In this document: positions 45,154 through 57,571 of the stretch, piece by piece
Layout: each line of letters begins with the position of its first letter
Numbering within the stretch: the first letter of the stretch is position 1
Assembly: GCA_037951105.1 (NCBI GenBank)
Contig: JBAMJV010001803.1
Coordinates: 107,001 to 171,000, forward strand
Direction: 5' to 3'
DNA from: Echinarachnius parma
Taxonomy: Eukaryota > Echinodermata > Echinoidea > Clypeasteroida > Echinarachniidae
Length of the DNA: 64,000 nt
Notes under the pieces: model-generated
Told to the model about the DNA's origin: nothing
Seen by the model: only the letters and a program-made list of their open reading frames with translations
Databases searched by the model: none
Translations under genes and position numbers: made by a program

Positions 45154-45680
45154 GGTGCCAGCAAGTCACATACTATGTATAGAATGACCAGTTAACGGTA
45201 TTGAACGTGTTAAAGGTGGAAAACTATCAGTAAAAATAATCATTCATCCAGCCGAAGTAGAAACGTGAAGTAAAGCAACAAACCAGAAAGACCTACTCGT
45301 GTAGGTAGGTGTGTTGTTCATTTGGTAACCCTCCGAGTGGGAGAGAGGTTTTTGTAAGGCTGTGTAGGACGCATTGCCACGCACCGGTGTGTGTACGAAG
45401 CAGGGGGTGGCAGGGTATAGGGTTCTGCAGCCCCCTTGAGAGTGTTGGAAATTGCCATGCTCGGGTAAAAAACACGTAGCATTTGTGCAAAACCATGGCA
45501 TTCTCGGGCAAGATCATGTTATATTTGGGCAAGTCCATATCATATTCGGGCAAGCTAATATTCTGTTAAGCTTGTGCAAAAGTATGTACATGTATAATTC
45601 GTGCAAAAACGGCAAAAAACTGCCTACGCCCATATTTGCTGGTATGAATAAAGGATGCAATTGGTGCCAGTTAATACCGG
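45154..45680 (-). promoter_or_regulatory. Gene A 5' flank/promoter side, homologous to 2671-3180
   Basis: Sequence upstream of the gene A ATG matches the gene C flank closely (for example AGAATGACCAGTTAACGGTA and GAAACGT..AGTAAAGCAAC). It contains the CT-rich block, a degraded TATA equivalent, and a TGGCAGGGTATAG segment present in both. The pair of flanks is the likely 5' UTR and promoter. Further upstream both copies run into the same palindromic repeat. Confidence 0.4.
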
Positions 45681-46945
45681 CACAGACAGAACCGCTCAAA
45701 CGGATCCGACAGTTTTTTTTCAGTCGGATCGGCTCTGTGTGCATTGCCCCACGACTCCGATTTTTCCCCTTCGGTAGCCAGTCGGAATCAAATCGGAAGC
45801 CAATCGGGCCTGATTCAACATGTTGAATGGGCCGCCACTGAATCGGACCGATTGTGGCTTTCAGTCGGGTCGGGTCGGGTTGGATCGGGTCGAGTCGGCT
45901 CTGTCTGCGCCGGGCTTAATGCGCTTCTCCTTGTCAAAGGGCGGCACCAGGCGGTACCGGGCCGTTCGAGAAAATCCAAGTCGCCCCCAATGAAAATATA
46001 TAATTCCAAAAATAAAGAAAACAAAATCGACGGATATAATGCCAAAGATGGAAAAAATAAATAATTATCAATAATCAAGCTTCAAAACAGCCGTTTTTTA
46101 ACTTTGAAAAAGACTGCAAACTCGGTTTCGCCGCGCGCTTCGCAAATAGTTTCTCATCAAGATTATAATTAATTTCCATTGCAAGCTTCATATCGGTTGT
46201 GGGAACTCAAGTTTCGAAATGTGTTGGGCAATGTGATTTCTCAAACGCACATGAAATCAAATCGTTCAATCTTTCAATTCGGTCCAGAACGGCTGAACGC
46301 AGAGCGAATTGGCATATCATCAACAAATTAATTTTGAAGTCCGATAGGCGAAGCTGTACAGTAGTGGTCATGTACATTCTGGTCGAGAAAAGGCATGTAA
46401 ATGTCATTTGATTGAAAACGAAGACTAAGAAATTACCCAAATCCTTATTCTCAAGAGGCTCCCTTCCCTGGACCCTCTACCGGGGCCCTGTCAAAGTTGG
46501 CCCGCGCTCCCCACCCGTATATGGCACGCTGACTGTATACTCGCCAAATCGTTCGTCAAAATACCCATATTAAAAGGATAGAATATTGTACCCTTATATA
46601 GGAACACACAGATTGAGAGTTCTAAAATATTCAAGCCTAAACGTTTCCAAGGGCTCAATCCCCTATACCCTATCAATGGCTGTATACTACAGGAGCACCT
46701 GGTCTTATCCCATGCAAGGTTCCTCGCTACTGTATTGCCATGCACGCTATAAATTATAAACCCCTACAAAGATCCACTATTTTATACCTTTTAAAGTTTA
46801 AACCCCATCTTGAGAAAGGTAAACATCAAGAAGCTTCCGGGGGCTCCGCCCCCTGGACCCCGGCCAAGGGCAATAAGGGGGTCTCTGTATCCCACATGTT
46901 CAAACTTTTTGCAAAGGTCGTAAATCAAACTTACATTGATATAAA
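45681..46945. repeat. Repeat cassette upstream of gene A, colinear with that upstream of gene C
   Basis: Palindromic GTCGGGTCGGG MITE (45681-45918), a short 330-unit end (45919-45980), then hAT-like sequence to ~46900 ending TTCCGGGGGCTCCGCCCCCT. Matches 3179-3480 and 4285-5200. No gene. Confidence 0.55.
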
Positions 46946-48270
46946 TTAGTTTATGTATCTCTTATCAAGAAACGTCTATGAGTTTATAAGTGCTAACATC
47001 AACAAGCTTTCGGGGCTGATGGTCACACTGTTATAAGGCCTTTTGACCACCTATACTCTTTACATTTCTTTCCTCGCTATGCCCTTTAAAAATAAGCTAT
47101 AAAATAGATACACTATTTGATACAATGTTATCACACATTATGAAATCTAAAATCTTCCGGCAGGCTCCGCCCTGGACCCCATTTAGGTCCCCAATGTGGG
47201 TGCCCCTTGACTCAACCCATTCAGGTCTTTGCACAATCAAGATTATTGATTATTTTCGGGACTATTTATTTTTTTCGGGACTATTTATTATTTTCGGGAC
47301 TTACCTCGATTATCACTGTGCTATTTTGTTAGCCCCTTTTGTCAATTAAGATGTTTCATTAATCTGTACTATGACTATTGTAAATTGACTTTTGTAAATA
47401 TTGAATTGATTATTATTGACAATAAATCAATTTCATTTAATTTCATTTCATTTCATGATGCTTTTAATGTGCGCAGAATAAAATATTTTTTAGTAACATT
47501 GTCAGAATCCTTACTTAGAAATATAGCCGTTCTCACATACTCCATTGTATTCATATTACCAAAAGAATCATGGAATAGGTTTCTGTTTTTCCAATTTCTC
47601 TTTCGTTACAGAGATGTATGATTTAATTGCTCGGATTTTAAATTATCTAGTGGAGAATTTCAACTTTATACAAAGTCAGTGCAATGAGTTAGTAAATATC
47701 ACTTTGCATTTTCACCCATTACCCGGTCGAAAGACACTCATTTACCATGGCATTTTCATACTCAGTTGACCTATCATTTCACAGAAATACACATATTATC
47801 TACACTTCGTCAGTCTTTGGTTTTGGTATTTCGATTTGCTCTTTCGTTATATATTTACGATTGGAGTTCTTGGATTGTTAGCTATCCACTGGATAACTGT
47901 GTGCAAAGTGTTAGCAAATATCACTTTGCATTTCGCTCATTACTCGGCCATATAACCTCTATTTGACGTGAAAATGTCACACAATACTCAGAAAACATAT
48001 CGGATTAAGCCGTGTCTCAAACAATTCATGTAAGCCAAATAAATGAATGAGGTTATATAATTGAATCATCAATAGTAAAATTTACTCATATAACATTATC
48101 AAAATATAATTTGCATATTCAAAATGGCCGCCAAATTACACTGTTTTGGCGATTGTGACGTTATAATAGACCCCCCCTCTCTCTTTGTGATGTCATAAAA
48201 CAATCTCTCTTGCAGCGCGCGCCATGTAATATATCACCTGCCGTGTAATATAACAAAATATTATGGCAAT
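46946..48270. other. Intergenic: repeat fragments, no gene
   Basis: Three TTTTCGGGACTATTTATT units (47230-47300), a LINE-like tail AATTTCATTTCATTTCATG (47430-47458), and an M2-like segment (47640-47960, GCTAACAATCCAAGAAC and TCACTTTGCATTTCGCTCAT). A second CCGGCAGGCTCCGCCCTGGA block at 47155. I see no credible exon. Confidence 0.4.
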
Positions 48271-48299
48271 CACTTGACTGTTTTGAGCCAATCAATGAC

Positions 48300-51120
48300 T
48301 CGTATTTTACTTAGTCATATAATATACTCCTCTAATACTAATTGTAATGAATTATATGTTTATTGTACTAAAATAAGTTTTAAATTAAAAACATATAGAG
48401 AAACTGACCAGAAATATATAACACAAATGAAAAGGAGCAAGAAAATAGGAATCCCATTTGCTTTGCTCCTTCACTAATATTAATTGTTCATAACTTACTA
48501 TGAGCATGATGAATTGTTTTGCAGTGGATATCGCCGGCGTGTGTTATTGTCCAATCACGATTAAAGTGGGAATTGCACTATCAATGTACGGCATCACTAT
48601 TTCGCATACTAAAACAAGGTCGAGTATTAATTATAATTAAATGGGCCTCCCACCTTGTTAATAACTTGCTTTTAGTGAAATTAGATTAATCTAAGGTACA
48701 TCACAGGTCCGTAGCCATAATATTTTTGGAGGGGATGCGTTATTTACAAAAACTGGACCGAGGCCGAGCGTGACCGAGTCCGAGACCACTGGTTGAGTCG
48801 TGTAAGCGGGTGGAGGGGGAGGGGGGGGGGGGGGGGGGGGGTTCATCACCAAGCTAGACCGTTGCCCGATACCACTGGATTAGATGGTCGAGACCGATAA
48901 CAAGTGGACCTTTCTGAATTGGGGGGGGGGGGGGGGGGAGGGGTGCGTACGCACGAATCGCACACCCCTTGTAACGGACCTTCCTCAACATCAAATTTCA
49001 GGCAAAATCGATTTAGAATGAACTATCGGTTGACCTTATGTACAGACAGACGTTAATATATTAGAAGAGATAAATCAATCAGTCTATGAATCCATGTAAT
49101 CTGTCAAAATTTGTTTATAAATTATAATGGCTTATTGATCAAGCATCCAACTTGTACAAAGTTAAAGAGAGGTTAGCAGAAAGTAAGAACGCGGTCAAAC
49201 TGAATTGTAGTTACTGAAACTTCCACGTCTCCATAAGAGAAAAAACAATAGTTATAAGTAAATTATTCACGAATGGTAGAAAGACGTATTAACTGCTAAA
49301 TTAGGAAGTTGTTTTTATTCAAATAGCATTCGTCAACGTAGAAAGGGCGCCCTTCAGACACCCCAAAAATGCAAAAAGCTAAAATTTTGTATGGGTTTTT
49401 GTGTTAGAATAATTATTCAATAGAGAGATTGCCATAAAAACAATTAAAAGGATATAACAGTTTTATCTCAACATCAATTAAAGACCTGGAAGAACAGCTG
49501 ACATGTCTTAACAGGGAAAGCAAAACTATTGGATTAACTATGCAAAAAGAAAAAACTAAATATATGACACACTCTGATACAGAAGAAAGCATTGAGATAG
49601 AAGGTCGAAAGTTAGAGAGAGTGAGTAGTTATAAGTATTTGGGATAAACCTTGAAAATGCAAGACACCACGAAAGAAGAAGTAATGTTATTAAAGAGTAA
49701 AAGCAGGATGGATGAATTTTGGAAAATACAAAGATATGTTGATCGATACAAATATACCCATGTCACTAAAAAGAAGATTGTTTAATCAATGCATTCTAAC
49801 AACCATGACATATGGCTCAGATACACGGTCATTGACAAAATAACTAGAACAGAAGCTTGTGACAACTCAACGAGCTATGTAGAGACAAATGTTGCATTTA
49901 TCTCTGAGAGACAAAATCAATCACAAAGTCATGACAGAAAACAAAGGTTAAATGAATTATGGAGAAAGTATTAAAGAGAATCAAAATGGAGATGGGCTGG
50001 GCATGTAGCAAGACTTCAGGACAATAGATGAACACATCGTTTAACGGAATGGCAACTAAGGAAGAGAAACAGAAGAAGAGGAAGGCAAAAGAAAAGATGG
50101 AGAGATGAACTGACATCATACATGGGAACGGCCGCGTGGCCCAGGATAGCTAGAGATAGAAGAGAATTGAAATGTCATATGGAGGGCTTTGTCCAACGTC
50201 TGGATGAACTATGGCATGATAGATAGACAGTTTTGGTTTAGAGGGCGCTTCAAGAAATAATTAATGTGTGCGGTAGTAGAAAACTATTTGTAATATTTTA
50301 AAGAGCACATGATTTTAAAGATAAAACAAACCTTATTTGATCAAAGTCGGTTCGGAACGAGCTGAAATGTTAATAAATGAGCAGCCACAATGCAAGTAAA
50401 CTACGTATACATCAGCTTGGTGAAATTTGAATAAAAATAACACAACAAATAAGTCCACCCCCTCCCTTAAACAAAATTATCATACGTACTTATCATACGT
50501 ACGAAGTTAGAAAATTATTTCTTGACCAAAAATATTTATACAGTTATTATGTTTATATATTATCATGAAAATCAGGGTTATCACTTCATGGCTGACTGAG
50601 CACAGATTAAAGACAAATAACCGAATTTCAAAATACACATGAACTTGAGCATGCATGCATGCATTGTGAACAGCAGATGTTTTGAATGCATTGATTATTG
50701 CTTATGAAACAACTATGTTTGGAATTATAGCCATTTTTGTAATTATTTGAAGGAACATGTGGTTAAATAGATTTATTGTGATTGTAAAACAGTGCAATTA
50801 CACATTTCTAAATCCTCAATTAGCTGCAGTAATGGTGTTACTTTCACGAATTTTGAAATATGGTAATTTTGACTTTGATTTGTGCGCAGTCAACCAGGAA
50901 ATAATGGTTATCTCTTATTTGTACACATAGATTTCCTCACTACCATAACAAATTCTGGTAAGACAAAATCTTGAAACAATTCTTCGTTAGAAAATGATGA
51001 GGAGTTTTTAAGGGGCACTTACTTTGTGCGTTAGTTTTAGTTCACATTAATACAGGAATGATTTAATTCAATTCTGAATTCTATTGTTTATCCTTTTGCC
51101 AAATTCAAAGGAAAAATCAC
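48300..51120. repeat. Intergenic direct duplication, left copy
   Basis: Colinear with 51940-54790: CAGTGGATAT..CGCCGGCGTGTGT (48530/52580), ACTGGACCG.GCC (48750/52820), ATAATGGCTTATTGATCAAG (49130/53040), TACGTATACATCAGCTTGGT (50400/54065), ATTAGCTGCAG.AATGGTGTTAC (50819/54465). The left copy carries the RTE fragment and two long G runs (48817-48841, 48920-48938). Confidence 0.65.
49463..50228 (+). pseudogene. RTE-clade LINE 3' fragment
   Basis: The plus strand reads LEEQLTCLNRESKTIGLTMQ, KEKTKYMTHSDTEESIEIEG, VSSYKYLG, then in other frames KWRWAGHVARLQDN and RGRQKKRWRDEL. These are the end of the RT and the C-terminal region of RTE-type LINEs (KT..M, YLG, YGSETW, RWAGHV.R..D.RW). It is 5'-truncated and ends in GATAGATAGA, as RTE tails do. 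The right duplication copy lacks it. Confidence 0.75.
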
Positions 51121-51990
51121 CCTCAAACATCAACAATCGGATTGAATAACTTTTATCATGTTGATTGTGCCTAACCAGTCAATAATTGATTTTTGTACAT
51201 CTAGTAAAAACATGACATACAATAAAGGCATTGCACAGGATAGACTAATTGAACGGTCGAACGGATAACTAATTTTAAAGGGTACCATGAATCCAAAATA
51301 ATATTTGTATAAATGAAAGGTAACATTTGTAGTAGTCCATTCCACCAACAAGTTCAGAAAAATTATATACTATGTAAACGCATCACCATACTAAAGCATT
51401 GGTCCATGGCGGTTTGCAGACAAAGACTACCTTTTGTCTAGGATGAACGCATCGTCCGTGATTCTATTGTCTCCAAACATACGCGTGAAGAGAATTGGCG
51501 CACCCGCAGACGTTCGGCGCATACGGAACCATGAGGCCACGTTGGTTCAGTAAGTGGTGGTAATTCATTGTTATATTTTTAATTACACAACCCTTTGCAA
51601 AGTGTTGTTCATCTATTTGATATCACACAACGGTACCATGACATATAGTTATGTGTTGTTCTTTGTTTGGTCGTCCCCTTTAAGTCCCAATCTTCTCAGA
51701 CTAATTCATAAATGGCATTTTCAAAATATACGACAATAATCTCGCTTTATCTTGGGGGGGGGGGGGGGGGGGGGGCTGACAAAAAGTGGAACATATGTAT
51801 ATTAACTAATTCTTTACTAGTGTGCCCTGCTAGATTTCGCAATGCCTATTAAGTTAATGCAGGGCACACCAGGTTCCCATAGGCAAAAGGTTAATGATTC
51901 TGGATTATACAAAACAAATGTTGTGCTATTTTGTTGTCTGTAATGAAACAACGTTTACTATACTCTTATAATAATTTTAATGAATTATAT

Positions 51991-52522
51991 GTCGTCAGGA
52001 GTGGACTCCTGACGACGGATAGTCAACCTATTCGAAACGTCGAGTCCCTCCTACCATCCACCCTCTCCTCGCAATACCAACAGTCCTTTCTAGGACTATC
52101 AACAGTCCTTTCTAGGACTATCAACAGTCCTTTCTAGGACTACCAACTGTCCTTTTTAGGACTCTCCTAGAAAGAATACCAACAGTCCTTTTCAGGACTA
52201 TCCCAACAGTCCTTTCTAGGACTAACAACAGTCCTTTCTAGGACTACCAATTGTCCTTTTTAGGACTCTCCTAGAAAGAATACCAACAGTCTTTTTCAGG
52301 ACTATCCCAACAGTCCTTTATAGGACTACCAACAGTCCTTTCTAGGACTATCAACAGTCCTTTCTAGGACTACCAACAGTTCTCTTTAGAACTCTCCTAG
52401 AAAGAATACCAACAGTTCTTTTCAGAACTGCACCAACAGTCCTTTCTAGGACTACCATAGTCCTTTTCAGGGCTTACCAATCCACCCATCTCACATGGTG
52501 TTCCCGTAAACCACACGTATTA
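51991..52522. mobile_element. AGTCCT..AGGACT minisatellite element, large copy
   Basis: Starts at GTCGTCAGGAGTGGACTCCT, contains about 15 units of AACAGTCCTTTCTAGGACTA with TAGAAAGAATACC spacers, and ends ACCACACGTATTA like 25157. The left ~80-bp inverted arm of 24640-25157 is missing. Insertion into the duplication copy at AATGAATTATATG. Confidence 0.7.
52003..52047 (+). ncRNA. Hammerhead-ribozyme-like motif (candidate)
   Basis: Helix I would be GGACTC (52003-52008) with GAGTCC (52042-52047); CTGACGA fits the CUGANGA core; helix II is GGATAG/CTATTC with loop TCAAC; then GAAAC and GTC. One extra C lies between the core and helix II, and helix III has no loop (ACGT), so it could act only as a dimer or is degenerate. 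Hammerheads are known in Penelope-like elements and retrozymes. The 24918-24956 copy keeps core and helix II but lacks the 5' strand of helix I. Confidence 0.4.
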
Positions 52523-54959
52523 TATGCATATTGTACTAATATTAATTGTTCCTAACTTGCTACTACCGTAATTAAATTTTCGCAGTGGATATATTCGCCG
52601 GCGTGTGTGCTTGTCCAATCATGATAAAAGTGGGTAATTGCACTATCAATGTACGCCATCTCTATTTCTCAAACCCTCCCCCCAAACAAACATGATCAAG
52701 TATTATCATAATTAAATGGGCATCCCACCTTGTTAATAAGTTGCTTTTAGTGAAATTAGATGTCTATTAGGTACGTCACAGGCCCGTAGCCAGGATTTTG
52801 TCGAGGGGAGTGCTTAATTTACAAAAACTGGACCGCAGCCAAGGGTGACCGAGTCCGAGGCCACTGGTTGGTTGAGGGCCTGCATCAAAATATAATTTAA
52901 GGCGAAATCGATTGAAAATTAACAACAAGTTACGATTGGTTGACATCGAAAAAATACAGACAAACGAAAATATATTAAAAGAGAACAATCGATCAGTCTT
53001 TTAATCCATGTAGTCAGGCAACAATTTTGTTTGAAATTATAATGGCTTATTGATCAAGCATCCGTCTTGTAGTACAACATTATTTAAGAGAGTGATTATC
53101 ACAAACTAAGAACGAGGAAAAGAAAATACTTGAAGAAAAGAACACGTTATTTCTTCTCTTGAAAAAATTATTAATATTTTGTTAAAAAGAAAGAATAACA
53201 ACAACAAATTGTGTATATATGTAAGGATTTAAATGAAAATAAAACACACACCGATAAACGTTAGCCGTGTCGACAATTATCACACTGTGCCACAGTGAGC
53301 ATATTGTATTTACACGGTTAACACACCTTGAACTCACTCCGATAATAATAATGACAATTATTGATATTAAGATACAAAATGCTGCTTTAAATTGTTGTTG
53401 AATGATGCTATACTGACTTGCGGGAAGATATTTCAGAAGGAATAGAGTTCAAAGTTACAGGGAAATTGTTTCTTACTGATAACAAAAACACTATTTGTCC
53501 TAACCGCCCATAAATAAAATTAATCTCGTTTATCACGATTATTACTATAATGCACATTATTATATAAAATGGCAATCTTCAGATATGTTGAGGAAGGATA
53601 TATTGTACATTAAATAATCCTAGTAGAGCAACATAATACAAATACATTGAATGTTTTCAATTTCCTAAACAGTCATACCGAGTGAGTAGAATAAGTTAAT
53701 CGGCCCTTTTTGGGGTTAAAGGGATTGTATTATTCTGGTCAAACTTGCACGCCATAACAAAACATTTGTTAACGTCAGGGGGCGCCCTTTAGACACCCAC
53801 AAATTAAAAAAGCCTAAATTGTGTATGGGATATTTTGATAGAATAATTAGTCAATAGAGAGATTGTCCAAAAACAATTAAAAGGATAGTATATTTTTGGC
53901 TTAGAGTGCGCTTCAAGAAATAATTAATTTGTGATGTAGTAGAAAACCACGTGTAATATTTGGAAGTGTACATGATTTTAAAGATAAAACTAACTTTATT
54001 TGATCAAAGTCAGTTCAGAACGGGCTGAAATTCCAATTAATGAGCAGCCACAATTCAAGTTAACTACGTATACATCAGCTTGGTGAAATGTAAAAATAAA
54101 CATAACACAATAAATAAGTCCACCCTTCCCTTATACAATTATCATACTTTCTTAACCAAGAATTTATACAGTTATGTCTTGACAAAAAAATTAGACAGTT
54201 ATTATGTTTATACTTTATGAAAAATCAGGGTCATCACTTCATGGCTGACTGAGCACAGATTAAAGACAAATATAAAAAAAAACAAGAACTTGAGCATGCA
54301 TACATGCATTGTGAACAGCACATGTTGTTGAATGCATTGATTATGGTTTATGAAACAATTATGTTTGAAATTATAAAAATTTTGTAATTATTTGAAGGAA
54401 CATGTGTTTAAATAGATTTATTGTGATTGTAAAACAGTGCAATTAAAATGTCTAAATTCTCAATTAGCTGCAGCAATGGTGTTACCTTCATGAATTCTGA
54501 AATATAGTCATTTTGTCTTTGATTTGTGTGCAGTCAACCATGAAACAATGGTTACCTCTTATTTGTCAGATAGTTTTCCTCAATACCATAACAAACCATA
54601 AGACGAAATCTTGAAACAAATCTTCGTTATGAAGATATGAGGAGTTTTTTTTAAGGGTGACTTACTTTGTGCCTTAGTTTTAGTTCACATTAATGGAGGA
54701 TTTATTTCCTTTCTATTCTAAATTCGATTGTTTTTTTTTCCTTTTACCAAATTAAAGAACAAATCACCCTCTAATATCAACAATCTGATTTAACAACTAC
54801 TGGATAGTTATAAATCCGAATACTTCAATAGTACATAGTGTTATAACGGAAGATAAATTTGAACAACCGTAAGCTATTCCATGCAATGAGGTGTGTCAGA
54901 ACCACTAGATTTCCAAACAAATTATGACAATGTTACCAGATCCATTTAAATAAATTGTA

Positions 54960-55440
54960 TTTAACCAGCCAAACAAAATTGTATTATCCTTATTATTACT
55001 ACTTTGGTTCAAATTTGTCAGCGAATACTTTTTAACGTACTTTTGAAAGAACACGAGCTTCAACTAATACGTTATCTGTTATACATATTTATTATCAACA
55101 ATTGTTTTGTACATAATGAATTATCTTTAGCTACATAAATTAAATTGAATACTATTATACTAACTCTTAATCTTTTCTTTACATTTGTCATCATGTACTT
55201 ACTAGTATCAAACCATACCCTCTTCAACTAACACGGTATGAATGATACACATTTGCGATCAATTATTTGTGTTTTACCATTAGAGCAATTATAATATTTA
55301 GCGACAAAAACACAATTTCTTATTAATATTTTGAATAGTTTGTTTTGACATTAGTCAGCGTATAGTTTTACCCTATTATACATTTGAAATGAAACAATTG
55401 CTGAGAAATTAAAATTGACAAAAAAACTACAAAAAAAACG
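54960..55440. repeat. Degenerate tandem array downstream of gene B
   Basis: Same unit as 12830-14249 (ACTTTTGAAAGAACACGAGC, TAACACGGTATGAATGA, ATTTAGCGACAAAAACACAA), about three units. With 55560-56050 it forms a 3' flank shared with gene A. Confidence 0.55.
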
Positions 55441-56061
55441 ACAGATATGGGTACACATTCGTGACAAAAAGTAATACATAGAGTTTGTCCTTAAAAATGA
55501 TATTGCCCCCTCCCCCCAACAACAACAAAAAAACAAAAAAAAAAAAAACTAAAAACAAAAGAAAAATGGTCAGACAACACTGCGTCTCTGCCAGGTTAAC
55601 ATAACATGAATGAACTAGCTAAATCCGAAACGTAAGTCGTTAGCTTATGATATAGTATAAATACAAACACGATGGCCAAGTGTGACATTCTCATACCACA
55701 CCGGGTATCATCATATACACCAAATATATGAATAATCAACTGGGCCCGTATTCATAAATCACCGCTAGCTTATGTCAAATGTTACAGTTTAATCTTTGCT
55801 ACACACAGCTTCATATTCCCAAACTAGGTTAAGTGGGTCAAGCCAAATATACCTGCTAAATTTACCCTAGTTAGCAACTAAACGACCGTGTGTTTAATAT
55901 GTAGATACATTATCCGAAATGTACTAAGCATTTTAAAACTAACTGAACTTATCTATCAGGTGTAATGAATATGAGAACATGACCATATCTATACACATAT
56001 AACAGATAATAAAATGTTGCCTTTAGCAGGCAGACTACAATGACTTATATCTTGGCTAACT

Positions 56062-56201
56062 TCAGACAACGGTGATTTGGCACACTACTTCTGGAATGTT
56101 TGTAGTGCATTCAATGTCATCCCATTTTCCAAGGTCCACCACCCGGATGCGCGCACAATTTTGATTTCCACCAGAGTTATCCGGATCAGTATATCCCCAG
56201 T
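56062..56201 (-). CDS. Gene B CTLD C-terminal exon, altered binding loop, stop
   Basis: The last coding exon has TGA at 56064-56062. It encodes NWGYTDPDNSGGNQNCARI, then GKWDDIEC and EVVCQITVV. The EPN-equivalent is DPD, the glutamate expected six residues later is Gln, and WND is WDD. The structural cysteines are intact. Compared with gene A (QPN, E, WND) three or four calcium ligands differ, so sugar specificity or calcium dependence has probably changed. Acceptor TTTTAG|AC, phase 1. The 3' flank is homologous to that of gene A. Confidence 0.86.
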
Positions 56202-56619
56202 CTAAAAACAAAATAAAAACGTAAACAAATGTTAAAATAGAATATCACACAACAATAATTGTTGATTATGTATTTTATATCGCGATCTTCTGTGTTCCAT
56301 TTTATCATCAGCAAGCTCGAAGGCAGGCTCACATTCCCATAAAATAATCATTTTTAAATTATGATTGAATTACAAAGTAAAAGTAGATAACACACAGACT
56401 ACGCCCCCAAACAACTCCTGATAATGTAAAATAAACCAAGAGGTTTTTAGTTGTCAATTCGGTCTTTACCAAAATATTTGTACAGTTATTATGTACATCC
56501 GTGTGGAAATTCATCCCTTCATTTTTTTTAAATTTATTTAATTGATATCCTAATCATAATTGGAAAATATAATGTAATATCTCACAGCTGACTGACCACA
56601 TATCAGGCACACTAACTTG

Positions 56620-57120
56620 CGTGGGGGGGGGGGGGGGGGGGAGGGTAGTCGTAGACAATTTTCGAAGCCGAGGCCAAGTCCGGGCGAAAATTTTCGAAAC
56701 CGAGACCAATACAAGACCTATTGGTTGAGAATCTTGTAAGCGAGGGTGTTCGTAGACAATTTTTGAAGCCGAGACCGAGAATGTTAGATATTTTCGAGAC
56801 CGAGACCATGCAGGTCCGGTCCAAAACTTTCGAGGTCGAGAACAGGACCCATTGGTTGAAAATCATGTAAGCGGGGAGGGGGGGGGGGGGGGGATAGTCG
56901 TAGAAGTTTGTTGAAGCCGGGACCGAACATTTTTTACATTTTCGAGGCCGAGACCAGGGCTCTTCACACTCTTCGAGGCCGAGACCAACAATAGTGGTCT
57001 TGAGACCAGTTGCAATTTGAAAGGGGGGGGGGGGGGGGGGTTCAAACCCCCCCCCAAAAAAAAAAACACAGTAATTTTGGGCTCAAAGGGGAGGGGGGGT
57101 TTAAACCCCCACCCCCTCCC
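56620..57120. repeat. GCCGAGACCGAG-rich tandem units bounded by G runs
   Basis: Units begin with G runs (56624, 56878, 57024) followed by TAGTCGTAGA and TTCGAGGCCGAGACC repeats. Related sequence is at 48770, 52820 and 58680-58930. Located in the last intron of gene B; frames here are artefacts. Confidence 0.6.
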
Positions 57121-57144
57121 CCCTCCCCCTGGGTACGCCTATGA

Positions 57145-57145
57145 A

Positions 57146-57216
<71 letters not shown>

Positions 57217-57217
57217 T

Positions 57218-57279
<62 letters not shown>
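57145..57279. repeat. (CTA)n microsatellite, ~45 units
   Basis: An almost pure CTA run of ~135 bp with one CTATTA interruption, 105 bp from the donor of the gene B central CTLD exon. It yields the Tyr/Ser/Val homopolymer frames, which are not genes. Confidence 0.95.
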
Positions 57280-57384
57280 ATAATGACAATACTAATGATA
57301 ACAATTAACAGAGGCCACACATCCCATTCATGCCATTGTTTGGCTTCCCTTAACTTAAATAATTATAGAAACGAGGAAACTTAC

Positions 57385-57571
57385 TCCTGTAAGAACCGGG
57401 GGTTCCAGCTCTGTCCCGCTCACAGATCCACACGCCTTCTGTCTCGATGTCGTTGCAGTTCAACCAATATTTGTTGAGATCCGCGGGCATGACATCCCTA
57501 AAGGCCGCAATCTCTGGCTCAGAATCGATGTACAAAAGAGATGGAAAGCGGTATGAGCCTTCGTACAAAAC
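57385..57571 (-). CDS. Gene B CTLD central exon
   Basis: A 187-nt exon with phases identical to gene A exon 5. It encodes VLYEGSYRFPSLLYIDSEPE, then KYWLNCNDIETEGVWICERD and GSYR. The WLNC/VWIC cysteine pair is conserved, so it arose before the duplication. The acceptor is CATAAG|GTT and the donor AGGA|GTAAGT. A (CTA)n microsatellite sits 105 bp downstream of the donor in the intron. Confidence 0.87.

Larger units (their letters stand above)
51940..54790. repeat. Intergenic direct duplication, right copy
   Basis: Right partner of 48300-51120. It carries the foldback minisatellite (51991-52522) that the left copy lacks. A G run lies just left (51755-51775). No gene. 51121-51939 holds a repeat also seen at 17170-17610 and nothing else recognised. 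Confidence 0.65.

Noticed and set aside
52075..52475. CRISPR array
   Set aside because: Regularly spaced repeats are a 22-bp palindromic minisatellite without unique spacers, in eukaryotic DNA.
57017..57320. Frames encoding poly-Tyr, poly-Ser and poly-Val
   Set aside because: They are translations of the (CTA)n microsatellite and adjacent G/C runs on both strands.
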